Made by a program: the position numbers and the translations under genes. A stretch of DNA of 64,000 nucleotides from Streptomyces sp. NBC_01429 (GTDB lineage: Bacteria > Actinomycetota > Actinomycetes > Streptomycetales > Streptomycetaceae), in the NCBI RefSeq assembly GCF_036231945.1, contig NZ_CP109599.1, positions 6,041,501 through 6,105,500 of the forward strand, in the 5' to 3' direction. Positions 24,735-33,357 of the stretch are shown piece after piece. How positions within the stretch are numbered: the stretch's first letter is position 1; each line of letters opens with the position of its first letter. The notes under the pieces were generated by a model. It searched no databases, was not told the origin of the DNA, and saw nothing but the letters and a program-made list of their open reading frames with translations.

Positions 24735-25091
24735 ATGGCGGGCAGCAGCCACGGACACACCCCGGCGGCCTGGACCGGTGTCTTCATCGCCTTCATCGGC
24801 TTCGGCATCTCGGGTGTCGGCATGGTGGCGGTGAACATGATCGCGTTCTGGGGCGGTCTCGCCGTGATACTGCTCGCGGGCGTCGTCGGCATGGCGATGC
24901 GGGCCGCCGGCCTGGGCAAGCCCAAGGAGTCGGAGGAGCTGGTCCGCGCCAGGGCCGCCGCCGCCAACAAGCAGGTGAACATGCGCTCCGAGGACATCAA
25001 GGCCGCCTACCTGGCCCGCGCCGAGTCCGCGCACACGGCGCACGAGCCCGCGAAGCCGGCCGCCCTGGAGGCGCAGGCACAGACCGCCTGA
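24735..25091 (+). CDS. HGxxPAAW-family small membrane protein
   Basis: 118 aa. Opens with HGHTPAAWTG, the tag of this Streptomyces family, followed by two membrane helices (VFIAFIGFGISGVGMVAVNM; GGLAVILLAGVVGMAMRAAG) and a charged, helical cytoplasmic tail. Strong ribosome site GAGGAG 6 nt upstream. Function unknown; retained in the trp neighbourhood. Confidence 0.82.
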   Translation: MAGSSHGHTPAAWTGVFIAFIGFGISGVGMVAVNMIAFWGGLAVILLAGVVGMAMRAAGLGKPKESEELVRARAAAANKQVNMRSEDIKAAYLARAESAHTAHEPAKPAALEAQAQTA

Positions 25092-25114
25092 GCGGTCCCC
25101 GGCGACATTCCCTG

Positions 25115-25165
25115 GACGCAGTCCGGTCAGCGGCCACCCGACAGGCCCTGGGACCGGGCTGCGTC
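25115..25165 (+). terminator. Terminator hairpin
   Basis: Arms GACGCAGTCCGGTC and GACCGGGCTGCGTC pair over 14 bp with one G-U, with a 23-nt loop. Lies just after the HGxxPAAW gene and before the DUF2752 start, so it separates two transcripts. Confidence 0.65.
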
Positions 25166-25193
25166 TTCGCGTTCCAGCGGCGACAATCACGGG

Positions 25194-25670
25194 GTGGACG
25201 ACGCGATGACCGACCCAGGCCCTGTCCGGGTGCCCGATCCGGCGGCCCCGGCCACCGGCCGCGACCGGCTCCCGGGACCGCTGCGCCGGCTGCTGCCGCC
25301 GCTGGCCACCCTCGGCGCGATCGGCGCGGCCTTCACCTACGTCGGCCTGATCGACCCGAATGAATCCGGCCACTACCCGGTCTGCCCGCTCTACGCCCTC
25401 ACCGGCCTCTACTGCCCCGGCTGCGGCGGCCTGCGCAGCGCCCACGCCGTCGCCCACGGCGATCCGGCCGCCGCCCTCGGCGCCAACGCGATGGCGGTCG
25501 TCGGCTACGCGGTCTTCGCCGTCGGATGGCTCGTGTGGGTGATGCGCGCCCGCAAGGGCCTTCCCGCGCCGATTCCCCGGCACCCCGCCGTCTGGTGGGG
25601 CATCGGGGCGGTACTCCTGGTCTTCACCGTGGTCAGAAACCTGCCCTTCGGCAGCTGGCTCGCACCGTGA
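25194..25670 (+). CDS. DUF2752 membrane protein
   Basis: 158 aa. Characteristic motif YCPGCGGLRSAHAVAHGD follows the first membrane segment; two more segments lie at ~95-115 and ~130-150. The CPxCG pair resembles a metal- or thiol-active site, but no activity is known. GTG 25194 is used; ATG four codons later is an alternative. Confidence 0.82.
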   Translation: MDDAMTDPGPVRVPDPAAPATGRDRLPGPLRRLLPPLATLGAIGAAFTYVGLIDPNESGHYPVCPLYALTGLYCPGCGGLRSAHAVAHGDPAAALGANAMAVVGYAVFAVGWLVWVMRARKGLPAPIPRHPAVWWGIGAVLLVFTVVRNLPFGSWLAP

Positions 25671-25706
25671 AACCCCTGGCAGTGACATGCCCGGCCATCC
25701 GGATGC

Positions 25707-25734
25707 GAGTCATCCGTCCTGTTCCGGCTAGCAT
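25707..25734 (+). promoter_or_regulatory. Possible trpC promoter
   Basis: GAGTCA, 16 nt, TAGCAT. The -10 fits the Streptomyces housekeeping consensus (TAGpuPuT) loosely; the -35 is weak. It sits 4 nt before the short ORF that runs into trpC and 93 nt before trpC itself. Confidence 0.4.
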
Positions 25735-25738
25735 CGAT

Positions 25739-25825
25739 ATGGCTGATCCTGATCCACCTGGTCACCGGTTGGACCGGACGGCGCCCATGTCCGAAGTGCA
25801 ATCGAAAGGGGGGCCGCTCGCGTGA
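25739..25825 (+). CDS. Possible 28-aa leader ORF overlapping trpC start
   Basis: ATG 25739 opens a frame reading MADPDPPGHRLDRT... whose TGA overlaps the trpC GTG as GTGA. It begins right after a TAGCAT -10, so could be leaderless and translated. It has no Trp codons, so it is not a classical tryptophan attenuation leader; translational coupling to trpC is the simplest role. May be chance in GC-rich DNA. Confidence 0.3.
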   Translation: MADPDPPGHRLDRTAPMSEVQSKGGPLA

Positions 25826-26631
25826 GTGTGCTCGACGAGATCATCGACGGCGTACGCGCCGACCTCGCAGAGCGACAGGCGCGCGTGGGCCTTGACGAGC
25901 TGAAGGAGCGCGCCGCCAAGGCGCCCCAGGCCAAGGACGCCGCCGCCGCGCTGCGCGGCGAGGGCGTCCAGGTGATCTGTGAGGTCAAGCGCTCCAGCCC
26001 GTCCAAGGGCGCGCTCGCCGCGATCGCCGACCCGGCCGCGCTCGCCGCCGACTACGAGGCGGGCGGCGCCGCCGTCATCTCCGTACTGACGGAGGAGCGC
26101 CGCTTCGGCGGTTCGCTGGCCGACCTGGACGCGGTCCGGGCCAAGGTCGACATTCCCGTGCTGCGCAAGGACTTCATCGTCACGTCGTACCAGCTGTGGG
26201 AGGCACGGGCGCACGGCGCCGATGTCGTCCTGCTGATCGTCTCCGCGCTCGACCAGCAGGCCTTGGTGTCGTTGATCGAGCGGGCCGAGTCGATCGGGCT
26301 CACCCCGCTCGTCGAGGTGCACGACGAGGACGAGGCCGAGCGCGCGGTGGACGCCGGCGCGAAGATCATCGGGGTGAACGCCCGCGATCTGAAGACCCTC
26401 AAGGTCGACCGCTCCACCTTCGAGCGGGTCGCCCCCGAGATCCCGGACCACATCGTCAAGATCGCCGAGTCCGGGGTGCGCGGGCCGCACGACCTGATCG
26501 CGTACGCCAACGCAGGCGCCGACGCGGTGCTCGTCGGCGAGTCGCTCGTCACCGGGCGCGACCCGAGGACCGCCGTGGCCGACCTCGTCGCCGCGGGCGC
26601 CCACCCGGCGCTGCGGCACGGCAGGGACTGA
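25822..26631 (+). CDS. trpC: Indole-3-glycerol phosphate synthase
   Basis: 269 aa TIM barrel. Converts CdRP to indole-3-glycerol phosphate. Motifs: ICEVKRSSPSKG with catalytic Glu and Lys, PVLRKDFIVTSYQLWEARAHGAD, GVNARDLKTL, and the C-terminal phosphate loop AESGVRG / VGESLV. Stand-alone, not fused to trpF; PriA supplies that step. First gene of the trpC-M-B-A group. Confidence 0.96.
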   Translation: MSVLDEIIDGVRADLAERQARVGLDELKERAAKAPQAKDAAAALRGEGVQVICEVKRSSPSKGALAAIADPAALAADYEAGGAAVISVLTEERRFGGSLADLDAVRAKVDIPVLRKDFIVTSYQLWEARAHGADVVLLIVSALDQQALVSLIERAESIGLTPLVEVHDEDEAERAVDAGAKIIGVNARDLKTLKVDRSTFERVAPEIPDHIVKIAESGVRGPHDLIAYANAGADAVLVGESLVTGRDPRTAVADLVAAGAHPALRHGRD

Positions 26632-26640
26632 CCCGCACCC

Positions 26641-26814
26641 ATGGGTATCGCCCTCTCCGTCCCCGTACTCCACCGGCCGCCGCACGGCGCCCTGGCGCGT
26701 GGCTGCCGCCCGCGCGGGTGCCGCGCACCGGCGCGGCGGGTGCGCGGGCGGCGGGTGCGGTACGTCATCGGGGACGAGCCCGGTCAGGTCAACGGGATGC
26801 GATGGCGCGGGTAG
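26641..26814 (+). CDS. trpM: Small Arg-rich protein TrpM (TrpX)
   Basis: 57 aa, read directly from the DNA: starts MGIALSVPVLHRPPHGALAR, contains two Cys and about fifteen Arg, and ends GQVNGMRWRG. It lies 9 nt after trpC and before trpB, the exact position of the S. coelicolor gene called trpX and later trpM, reported (from memory) as a small protein that modulates Trp synthesis and differentiation. It contains one Trp codon near its end. No recognisable fold. Identity rests on position, size and composition. Confidence 0.7.
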   Translation: MGIALSVPVLHRPPHGALARGCRPRGCRAPARRVRGRRVRYVIGDEPGQVNGMRWRG

Positions 26815-26839
26815 CCGCGTCCTGACCCGGTCCACCCCC

Positions 26840-26894
26840 GTCCGTACGGCCCGGTCCGTACGGACCGCTCTCCCGTGCGGCCCTGTCCGTACGG
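26840..26894. repeat. Cluster of GTCCGTACGG elements upstream of trpB
   Basis: Three exact GTCCGTACGG copies (26840, 26854, 26885) and one variant TCCCGTGCGG (26871); start-to-start spacings 14, 17 and 14. The second copy is the centre of a perfect 14-bp palindrome GGTCCGTACGGACC (26853-26866). Located between trpM and trpB, so it may be an operator or RNA structure. CGTACGG words are frequent in Streptomyces DNA. Confidence 0.4.
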
Positions 26895-26967
26895 CGGATG
26901 GGCGCGGGGCGGCCCGCCCAGGACGCATACGGTGCTCTCCGTCCGTTGCTTCCCGAGGAGTTCCCGC

Positions 26968-28206
26968 GTGTCTTCCGAGTTCTTCATTCCCGACCCCGAG
27001 GGTCGGATCCCGAGCGCCGAGGGGTACTTCGGCGCCTACGGCGGCAAGTTCATCCCCGAGGCCCTCGTCGCCGCCGTCGACGAGGTGGCCGTCGAGTACG
27101 AGAAGGCGAAGAACGACCCCGCCTTCGCCGCCGAGCTGAACGGGCTGCTGGTCGACTACACCGGCCGGCCCAGCCCGCTCACCGAGGTGAAGCGCTTCGC
27201 CGAGCGGGCCGGGGGCGCCCGCGTGTTCCTCAAGCGCGAGGACCTCAACCACACCGGCTCGCACAAGATCAACAACGTGCTGGGCCAGGCGCTGCTCACC
27301 CGGCGGATGGGCAAGACCCGCGTCATCGCCGAGACCGGCGCCGGGCAGCACGGGGTCGCCACCGCCACCGCCTGCGCGCTGTTCGGCCTCGAATGCACCA
27401 TCTACATGGGCGAGATCGACACCCAGCGCCAGGCCCTGAACGTGGCCAGGATGCGGATGCTCGGCGCGGAGGTCGTCCCCGTCACCTCCGGCAGCCGGAC
27501 CCTGAAGGACGCCATCAACGAGGCGTTCCGCGACTGGGTCGCCAATGTGGACCGTACGCACTACCTGTTCGGCACGGTCGCGGGACCGCACCCCTTCCCG
27601 GCGATGGTCCGCGACTTCCACCGCGTCATCGGCGTGGAGGCCAGGCGGCAGATCCTGGAGCGCGCCGGCCGGCTCCCCGATGCCGCCGTGGCGTGCGTGG
27701 GCGGCGGATCCAACGCGATCGGCCTCTTCCACGCCTTCATCCCCGACGCGGACGTACGGCTGGTGGGCTGCGAGCCCGCCGGGCACGGCATCGGGAGCGG
27801 TGAGCACGCCGCCACGCTCAGCGCGGGCGAGCCCGGCATCCTGCACGGGTCGCGTTCCTACGTCCTCCAGGACGAGGAGGGCCAGATCACCGAGCCGTAC
27901 TCGATCTCGGCCGGGCTCGACTACCCGGGCATCGGACCCGAGCACGCGTATCTCAAGGACAGCGGGCGCGGCGAGTACCGGGCGGTGACCGACGACGACG
28001 CGATGGAGGCGCTGCTGCTGCTCTCGCGCACCGAGGGCATCATCCCGGCGATCGAGAGCGCGCACGCGCTGGCCGGGGCGCTGGAGGTGGGGCGCGAGCT
28101 GGGTGAGGACGGCCTGATCGTGGTCAACCTCTCCGGGCGCGGCGACAAGGACATGGACACGGCCGCCCGCTACTTCGGGCTGTACGACGGGGAGGGCACC
28201 AAGTGA
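26968..28206 (+). CDS. trpB: Tryptophan synthase beta chain
   Basis: 412 aa. PLP enzyme joining indole and serine. Schiff-base Lys100 in HTGSHKINN, catalytic Glu in AETGAGQHG, phosphate cup GGGSNAIG, and the helix YSISAGLDYPGIGPEHAYL are all intact. GTG 26968 has GAGGAG 7 nt upstream, so it can be translated independently of the preceding genes. Its TGA overlaps the trpA GTG. Confidence 0.97.
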   Translation: MSSEFFIPDPEGRIPSAEGYFGAYGGKFIPEALVAAVDEVAVEYEKAKNDPAFAAELNGLLVDYTGRPSPLTEVKRFAERAGGARVFLKREDLNHTGSHKINNVLGQALLTRRMGKTRVIAETGAGQHGVATATACALFGLECTIYMGEIDTQRQALNVARMRMLGAEVVPVTSGSRTLKDAINEAFRDWVANVDRTHYLFGTVAGPHPFPAMVRDFHRVIGVEARRQILERAGRLPDAAVACVGGGSNAIGLFHAFIPDADVRLVGCEPAGHGIGSGEHAATLSAGEPGILHGSRSYVLQDEEGQITEPYSISAGLDYPGIGPEHAYLKDSGRGEYRAVTDDDAMEALLLLSRTEGIIPAIESAHALAGALEVGRELGEDGLIVVNLSGRGDKDMDTAARYFGLYDGEGTK

Positions 28207-29015
28207 GCGGGAACATTCGGCTGCTGAGCGACACCCTCGCCGCGGCGAAGGCGGAGGACCGGGCCGCGCTGATCGCCTACCTGCCGGCCGGCTTCCCGAC
28301 CGTGGACGGCGGCATCGCCGCGGTCAAGGCCGTCTTCGAGGGCGGCGCCGACATCGTCGAGGTCGGGCTGCCGCACAGCGACCCGGTGCTCGACGGACCG
28401 GTCATCCAGACCGCCGACGACATCGCGCTGCGCGGCGGGGTGAAGATCGCCGATGTGATGCGCACGGTCCGCGAGGCGTACGAGGCCACCGGCAGGCCGG
28501 TGCTGATCATGACGTACTGGAATCCGATCGACCGGTACGGCGTCGAGCGGTTCACCGCCGAGCTGGCCGAGGCGGGCGGCGCCGGGTGCATCCTGCCCGA
28601 CCTGCCCGTCCAGGAGTCCGCCCAATGGCGTGAGCACGCCGAGAGGCACGGGCTGGCGACCGTCTTCGTGGTGGCGCCGAGCAGCAGGGACGAGCGGCTG
28701 GCGAAGATCACCGCCGCGGGCAGCGGCTTCGTCTACGCGGCGTCGCTGATGGGCGTCACGGGGACCCGTACCTCGGTGGGCCTGGAGGCGCGGACGCTGG
28801 TGGAGCGGACCCGTACGACGACGGAACTGCCGGTCTGCGTCGGGCTCGGCGTCTCCACGGCGGAGCACGCGGCCGAGGTCGCCGGATTCGCCGACGGCGT
28901 GATCGTCGGTTCGGCGTTCGTGAAGCGGATGCTGGACGCGCCCGACGAGGCCGCCGGGCTGGTCGCGGTGCGTGAGCTGGCGGGCGAGCTGGCCAAGGGC
29001 GTTCGCAAGCGCTGA
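28203..29015 (+). CDS. trpA: Tryptophan synthase alpha chain
   Basis: 270 aa TIM barrel. Cleaves indole-3-glycerol phosphate and passes indole to TrpB. Catalytic Glu in IVEVGLPHSDPVLDGPVIQ and Asp in CILPDLPVQES are present, with the phosphate loops VGLGVST and GVIVGSAFV. The GTGA overlap with trpB gives coupled, stoichiometric expression. A weak hairpin (29013-29038) follows. Confidence 0.97.
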   Translation: MSGNIRLLSDTLAAAKAEDRAALIAYLPAGFPTVDGGIAAVKAVFEGGADIVEVGLPHSDPVLDGPVIQTADDIALRGGVKIADVMRTVREAYEATGRPVLIMTYWNPIDRYGVERFTAELAEAGGAGCILPDLPVQESAQWREHAERHGLATVFVVAPSSRDERLAKITAAGSGFVYAASLMGVTGTRTSVGLEARTLVERTRTTTELPVCVGLGVSTAEHAAEVAGFADGVIVGSAFVKRMLDAPDEAAGLVAVRELAGELAKGVRKR

Positions 29016-29102
29016 CGGGTGCGGGCACGCCCGCGTCATCCGTACGGGTGGACCTGGGGCCGGGGAGGTGCGTTCGCGCCTCCCCGGTTCGTTGCTGTGG
29101 GC

Positions 29103-30020
29103 GTGAGCGAGAAGAACCGTGAGGCAAAGCGGAGCGCGAGAGAGCGGCTCCAGCAGGAACGTGCTGAGTTCAAGGCACGCGAGAAGCGCAAGCGCGGCCT
29201 GATCGTGGCCGCGTCGGCGGTCGGCGTGCTGGCCCTGGCCGGCGCGGTCGGGCTGCTCGCCGTGAACATGGGCAAGCACAAGGACGGCGGCGGCGCGGCC
29301 GGGCCGGTGAGCGCGCCCTCGGGGGTGAACGGCAAGGACGATCTGGCGATCCCCGTGGGCGCCACGGACGCGCCGTCCACGCTCACGGTGTGGGAGGACT
29401 TCCGCTGCCCGGCCTGCGCCCAGTTCGAGAACGCGTTCCGGCCGGTGATCCACGAGCTGGAGAAGGCGGGAGCGCTCAAGGTCGAGTACCACCTCGCGAC
29501 GCTCATCGACGGCAACATGGGCGGCACGGGATCGGTGCGCGCCGCCAACGCCGCCGCCTGCGCCCAGGACGTCGGCAAGTTCGCGCCGTACCACGACGCG
29601 CTGTACGAGAACCAGCCGGCGGAGACGGACGACGCGTTCGCCAAGAACAGCCACCTGCTGGAGCTGGCGGGCAAGGTGGACGGCCTGGAGTCGGCGCCCG
29701 GGTTCCGTCAGTGCGTGGAGGACGGAGCGCACGACAAGTGGGTGGAGAAGTCCTCCGAGGCGTTCCGCAACGGCGGATTCTCCGGGACGCCGACCGTCCT
29801 GCTCAACGGTGAGGCGGTGTTCCCGAAGAAGGGCGAGGAGAACATCACACCCGACAATCTGCGCAAATGGGTCTCCGAGGCGAACAAGGGCAAGAAGGCG
29901 GGCACCGAAACCCCGTCGGCGCCCGGCTCGGCCCCCGCCTCCGAGCCCGCCTCCGAGCCCGCCTCGGCCCCGGTCTCCGAGCCCCCGGGAACGACGCCGC
30001 AGGGTACGCCCGCGGCCTGA
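29103..30020 (+). CDS. Membrane-anchored DsbA-like thioredoxin-fold protein
   Basis: 305 aa. Basic cytoplasmic head (1-31), one membrane anchor (~32-55), then an extracytoplasmic thioredoxin-like domain with active-site Cys102-Pro-Ala-Cys105 (EDFRCPACAQFE) and the cis-Pro loop FSGTPTVLLNG. Actinobacterial proteins of this type are thiol oxidoreductases or disulfide-isomerase-like. The C-terminal ~45 residues are a Ser/Pro/Glu-repeat tail. Start GTG 29103 gives MSEKNREAKR. Followed 79 nt later by lgt. Confidence 0.88.
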   Translation: MSEKNREAKRSARERLQQERAEFKAREKRKRGLIVAASAVGVLALAGAVGLLAVNMGKHKDGGGAAGPVSAPSGVNGKDDLAIPVGATDAPSTLTVWEDFRCPACAQFENAFRPVIHELEKAGALKVEYHLATLIDGNMGGTGSVRAANAAACAQDVGKFAPYHDALYENQPAETDDAFAKNSHLLELAGKVDGLESAPGFRQCVEDGAHDKWVEKSSEAFRNGGFSGTPTVLLNGEAVFPKKGEENITPDNLRKWVSEANKGKKAGTETPSAPGSAPASEPASEPASAPVSEPPGTTPQGTPAA

Positions 30021-30099
30021 TTTCTCCGGGCCCGTTACGCGAAAATCTGCCGGGCGGGTTGCCCTGGGACCCGCCCGGCACTGTAGCGTCGGTTCCGCT

Positions 30100-31107
30100 A
30101 TGGACCTTGCCTACATTCCGAGCCCGTCGACCGGAGTGCTCCACCTCGGACCACTTCCGCTGCGCGGCTACGCGTTCTCCATTCTCGTCGGGCTGTTCGT
30201 GGCCCTCTGGATCGTCAACCGCCGCTGGGTCGCCCGGGGCGGCAAACCGGGCACGACCACCGACATCGCCGTATGGGCCGTGCCGTTCGGTCTGGTGGGC
30301 GGCCGGCTCTACCACGTCATCACCGACTACGAGCTGTACTTCGGCGAGGGCCGTGACTGGGTCAACGCCTTCAAGATCTGGGAGGGCGGACTCGGCATCT
30401 GGGGCGCGGTCGCGCTGGGCGCCGTGGGCGCCTGGATCGGCTGCCGCCGCCGGGGCATCGCGCTGCCGCCGTACGCGGACGCGCTGGCGCCGGCCCTCGC
30501 CGTGGCCCAGGCGTTCGGCCGCTGGGGGAACTGGTTCAACCAGGAGCTGTACGGCAAGCGCACCGACCTGCCCTGGGCGCTGGAGATCAGCGCGGGCCCG
30601 AACCGGGAAGCGGGTCTCTACCACCCGACGTTCCTGTACGAGTCCCTGTGGTGCCTCGGTGTCGCGGCGCTGGTCGTCTGGGCCGACCGCCGCTTCAGGC
30701 TCGGGCACGGGCGCGCGTTCGCCCTCTACGTGGCCGCGTACTGCGTCGGACGGTCCTGGATCGAGTACCTGCGGGTCGACGACGCCCACCACATCCTGGG
30801 CCTGCGGCTCAACGTGTGGACCGCGGCCATCATCTTCACGCTCGCCGTGGTGTACCTGGTGCTCTCCGCGATCAAGCGGCCGGGGCGCGAGGAGATCGTC
30901 GAACCGGAGTGGCAGAACGGCGAGGGCAAGGCGGCCGACGACACCGACGGCGCGGATTCCGCGGCCGCGACCGATGACTCCGCCGACGAGGGCTCGAAGG
31001 ACTCCAAGAAGCCCGGCGCGGCGGAATCGGCCGACGAGGGAGATGAGGGCAAGGAAGCGGACCTCGCGAAGGAACCGCTCTCCGGTACGGCCAAGGAAGG
31101 TTCCTGA
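30100..31107 (+). CDS. lgt: Prolipoprotein diacylglyceryl transferase
   Basis: 335 aa. Transfers diacylglycerol from phosphatidylglycerol to the lipobox Cys of pre-lipoproteins. Seven membrane helices; Lgt signature GRWGNWFNQELYG, the early HLGPLPLRGYAFSI segment with essential His/Arg, and YHPTFLYESLW are seen. The C-terminal ~60 residues are an acidic, repetitive Ala/Asp/Glu/Lys tail (AADDTDGADSAAATDDSAD), typical for actinobacterial Lgt and dispensable for catalysis. TAGCGT lies 11 nt before the ATG, a likely -10 of a nearly leaderless message. Confidence 0.95.
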   Translation: MDLAYIPSPSTGVLHLGPLPLRGYAFSILVGLFVALWIVNRRWVARGGKPGTTTDIAVWAVPFGLVGGRLYHVITDYELYFGEGRDWVNAFKIWEGGLGIWGAVALGAVGAWIGCRRRGIALPPYADALAPALAVAQAFGRWGNWFNQELYGKRTDLPWALEISAGPNREAGLYHPTFLYESLWCLGVAALVVWADRRFRLGHGRAFALYVAAYCVGRSWIEYLRVDDAHHILGLRLNVWTAAIIFTLAVVYLVLSAIKRPGREEIVEPEWQNGEGKAADDTDGADSAAATDDSADEGSKDSKKPGAAESADEGDEGKEADLAKEPLSGTAKEGS

Positions 31108-31157
31108 GCCTCACCGGCCTCTTCGCACTCCGCGCGCGACGCGGTATTTTTCCGGCC

Positions 31158-31192
31158 TCAGGGGGCGCGGCGCTCGGCGCCGCGCCCCCTGA
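31158..31192. terminator. Bidirectional terminator between lgt and the ADP-ribosylglycohydrolase operon
   Basis: 16-bp perfect stem TCAGGGGGCGCGGCGC with loop TCG, 3 nt from the stop of the convergent minus-strand operon. Confidence 0.88.
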
Positions 31193-31195
31193 CCG

Positions 31196-32032
31196 TCACG
31201 GACGGTGGGCCAGCGTCAGCGTCCGCCGGGCCGCCGCCACGATCGCCGCGTCCACGAACCGGCCGTCGACCAGGGCCTGCGCCCCCGCGTCCCGGGCCGC
31301 CGCCTCGATGATCTCCTGGGCCGAGGCCACCTCCTGAAGCGTCGGCCGGTACGCCTCCTCGATCACCGGGAGCTGCGCCGGATGGATCGCCGCGCGCCCC
31401 AGCATCCCCAGCGCCCGGCCGTGCCGGCAGGACGCCGCCAGCCCCGCCAGATCCCGTACGTCGGGGAAGACCGACTGGGCCGGCGGCGCCAGCCCCGCCG
31501 CCCGCGCCGCGACCACGGCCCGGCCGCGCGACCAGTCGAGGCCCGCGTCCTCCCGTACCCCCAGATCCGCGCGCAGGTCCGCCTCGCCCAGGGCGATGCC
31601 CCGCACCGAGGGGTGCGCGGAGGCGATCGCGTAGGCGTGCTCCACGGCCAGGGCCGATTCGAGCAGCGCGTACAGATCCGTGCCGGGCGCGCGCTCCGCG
31701 ACGGCGTGCACGGCCGAGGCATGGCCGATCTTCGGCAGCCGGAGCGCGCACAGTCCGGGCAGCCCGGTCACGTACGGCAGATCCGCCCGGTCGGCGATCC
31801 GCACATGGACCGGCTTCCCGTGCGGGGAGGACAGGAAGTCGGCGGTGGCGTCCCGCGCGTACGCCCTGCGGTCGGGGGCGACCGCGTCCTCCAGGTCCAC
31901 GATCACCACATCCGCGCCGCCCGCCACCGCCTTCGCCATCATCCCGGGCCGGTCCCCGGGGACGTAAAGCCAGGTCAGCGGGGTGGGCGGGACGGACGGT
32001 GCAGGCAGTACGGGCGGGACGGCGGCGGTCAC
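31196..32032 (-). CDS. CitE/HpcH-family CoA-thioester lyase
   Basis: 278 aa TIM barrel. Opens TWLYVPGDRPGMMAKAVAGG, then VVIVDLEDAVAPDRR; later the metal ligands Glu in LLESALAVEHAYAIA and Asp in IALGEADLRADLG. Relatives cleave malyl-CoA, citramalyl-CoA or citryl-CoA into acetyl-CoA or another acyl product. It is the last gene of a seven-gene operon, overlapping the CoA-transferase stop by GTGA; the pair recalls transferase-lyase modules that activate and then split a hydroxy-dicarboxylate. Substrate not predictable. Confidence 0.85.
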   Translation of the reverse strand: MTAAVPPVLPAPSVPPTPLTWLYVPGDRPGMMAKAVAGGADVVIVDLEDAVAPDRRAYARDATADFLSSPHGKPVHVRIADRADLPYVTGLPGLCALRLPKIGHASAVHAVAERAPGTDLYALLESALAVEHAYAIASAHPSVRGIALGEADLRADLGVREDAGLDWSRGRAVVAARAAGLAPPAQSVFPDVRDLAGLAASCRHGRALGMLGRAAIHPAQLPVIEEAYRPTLQEVASAQEIIEAAARDAGAQALVDGRFVDAAIVAAARRTLTLAHRP

Positions 32033-33357
32033 AGCGCGCCCCCCGCGCGCAGCGCGGCGATCTCCGGTCCGGTCAGCCCCAGCTCGGTCAGCACGGCATC
32101 GGTGTCCGCGCCGTGCGGGCGGCCCGCCCAGCGGATCGCGCCGGGAGTCTCGGAGAGCCGGAAGAGGACGTTCTGCATCCGCAGCGGCCCCAGCTCCGGA
32201 TCGGGCACCTCGGTGACGGTGCCGAGCGCCCGGTACTGCGGGTCCGCCATCACGTCGCGGATGTCCTGGACGGGCGCGATCGCCGCCTCGGCCTTCTCGA
32301 ACGCGGCCAGCACGTCGGCCGCTTCGTGCCGGGCGATCCAGCCGCCGACCGCCTCGTCCAGCGTGTCCGCGTGCTCGGCGCGCCCGCCGCCGGTGGCGAA
32401 CCACGGCTCGTCGGCCAGCTCCGGGCGGCCCACCAGCCGCATCACCCGCTCGGCCACGGACTGCGCCGAGGTGGACACCGCGAGCCAGGCGCCGTCGGCG
32501 CTGCGGTAGGTGTTGCGCGGGGCGTTGTTGCGGGAACGGTTGCCGGTGCGGGGCTGGACGTAACCGAGCTGGTCGTACCAGAGCGGCTGCGGCCCCAGGA
32601 CGGTGAGGATCGGCTCGATGATCGCCAGGTCCACCACCTGGCCGCGCCCCGTCGCCTGCCGTCCGGCGAGCGCCGTGAGCACCGCGTACGCCGTGGCCAG
32701 CGCGGCGATCGAGTCGGCGAGGCCGAAGGGCGGCAGCGTGGGCGGCCCGTCGGGTTCGCCGGTGACGGCCGCGAAACCGCTCATCGCCTCGGCGAGCGTG
32801 CCGAAGCACGGGCGGCCGGAGTACGGTCCGAACTGGCCGAAGCCCGTGACGCGCGCCAGCACCAGCCGGGGGTTGACGGCGGACAGCTCCTCCCAGCCCA
32901 GCCCCCAGCGCTCCAGGGTGCCGGGGCGGAAGTTCTCGACGATCACATCGGCGTCGGCGGCCAGCCGCAGCAGCACGTCCCGGCCGCCCGGGGTGGACAG
33001 GTCGAGGGTGATGGCGCGCTTGTTGCGGCCGAGCAGCTTCCACCACAGGCCGATGCCGTCCTTGGAGGGGCCGTGGCCGCGGGAGGGATCGGGGCGGACC
33101 GGGTGCTCGATCTTGATGACCTCGGCGCCGAAGTCACCGAGCAGGGTGGCGGCCAGCGGCCCCGCGAAGAGCGTCGCCACGTCGAGGACGCGCAGACCGG
33201 AGAGCGGCGGGGCGGGCCGAGCCCCGGTGGAGGCGCGGGCGCCGGTATCGGGACCGGTGCCGGGGTCCGAGCGGTGGCCGGTATCGGGGCCTGTGCCGGG
33301 GGCCGTGCCCGGGTCCGTATGGGGGGCGCTGCTGGGATCGGTGCCGGGAGCGGTCAT
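32029..33357 (-). CDS. Family III CoA-transferase (CaiB/BaiF)
   Basis: 442 aa. After ~48 residues of Gly/Thr/Asp/Pro repeats, the family body begins LSGLRVLDVATLFAGPLAATLLGDFGAE and IKIEHPVRPDPSRGHG; the catalytic Asp of this family is expected in the segment after VILENF-like VIVENFRPGTLERWGLG, near FGTLAEAMSGFAAVTG. Transfers CoA between carboxylic acids. ATG sits next to the ribokinase stop with GAGG upstream. With the downstream lyase it suggests CoA activation then C-C cleavage. The repetitive head is lineage-specific low-complexity sequence. Confidence 0.85.
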   Translation of the reverse strand: MTAPGTDPSSAPHTDPGTAPGTGPDTGHRSDPGTGPDTGARASTGARPAPPLSGLRVLDVATLFAGPLAATLLGDFGAEVIKIEHPVRPDPSRGHGPSKDGIGLWWKLLGRNKRAITLDLSTPGGRDVLLRLAADADVIVENFRPGTLERWGLGWEELSAVNPRLVLARVTGFGQFGPYSGRPCFGTLAEAMSGFAAVTGEPDGPPTLPPFGLADSIAALATAYAVLTALAGRQATGRGQVVDLAIIEPILTVLGPQPLWYDQLGYVQPRTGNRSRNNAPRNTYRSADGAWLAVSTSAQSVAERVMRLVGRPELADEPWFATGGGRAEHADTLDEAVGGWIARHEAADVLAAFEKAEAAIAPVQDIRDVMADPQYRALGTVTEVPDPELGPLRMQNVLFRLSETPGAIRWAGRPHGADTDAVLTELGLTGPEIAALRAGGAL

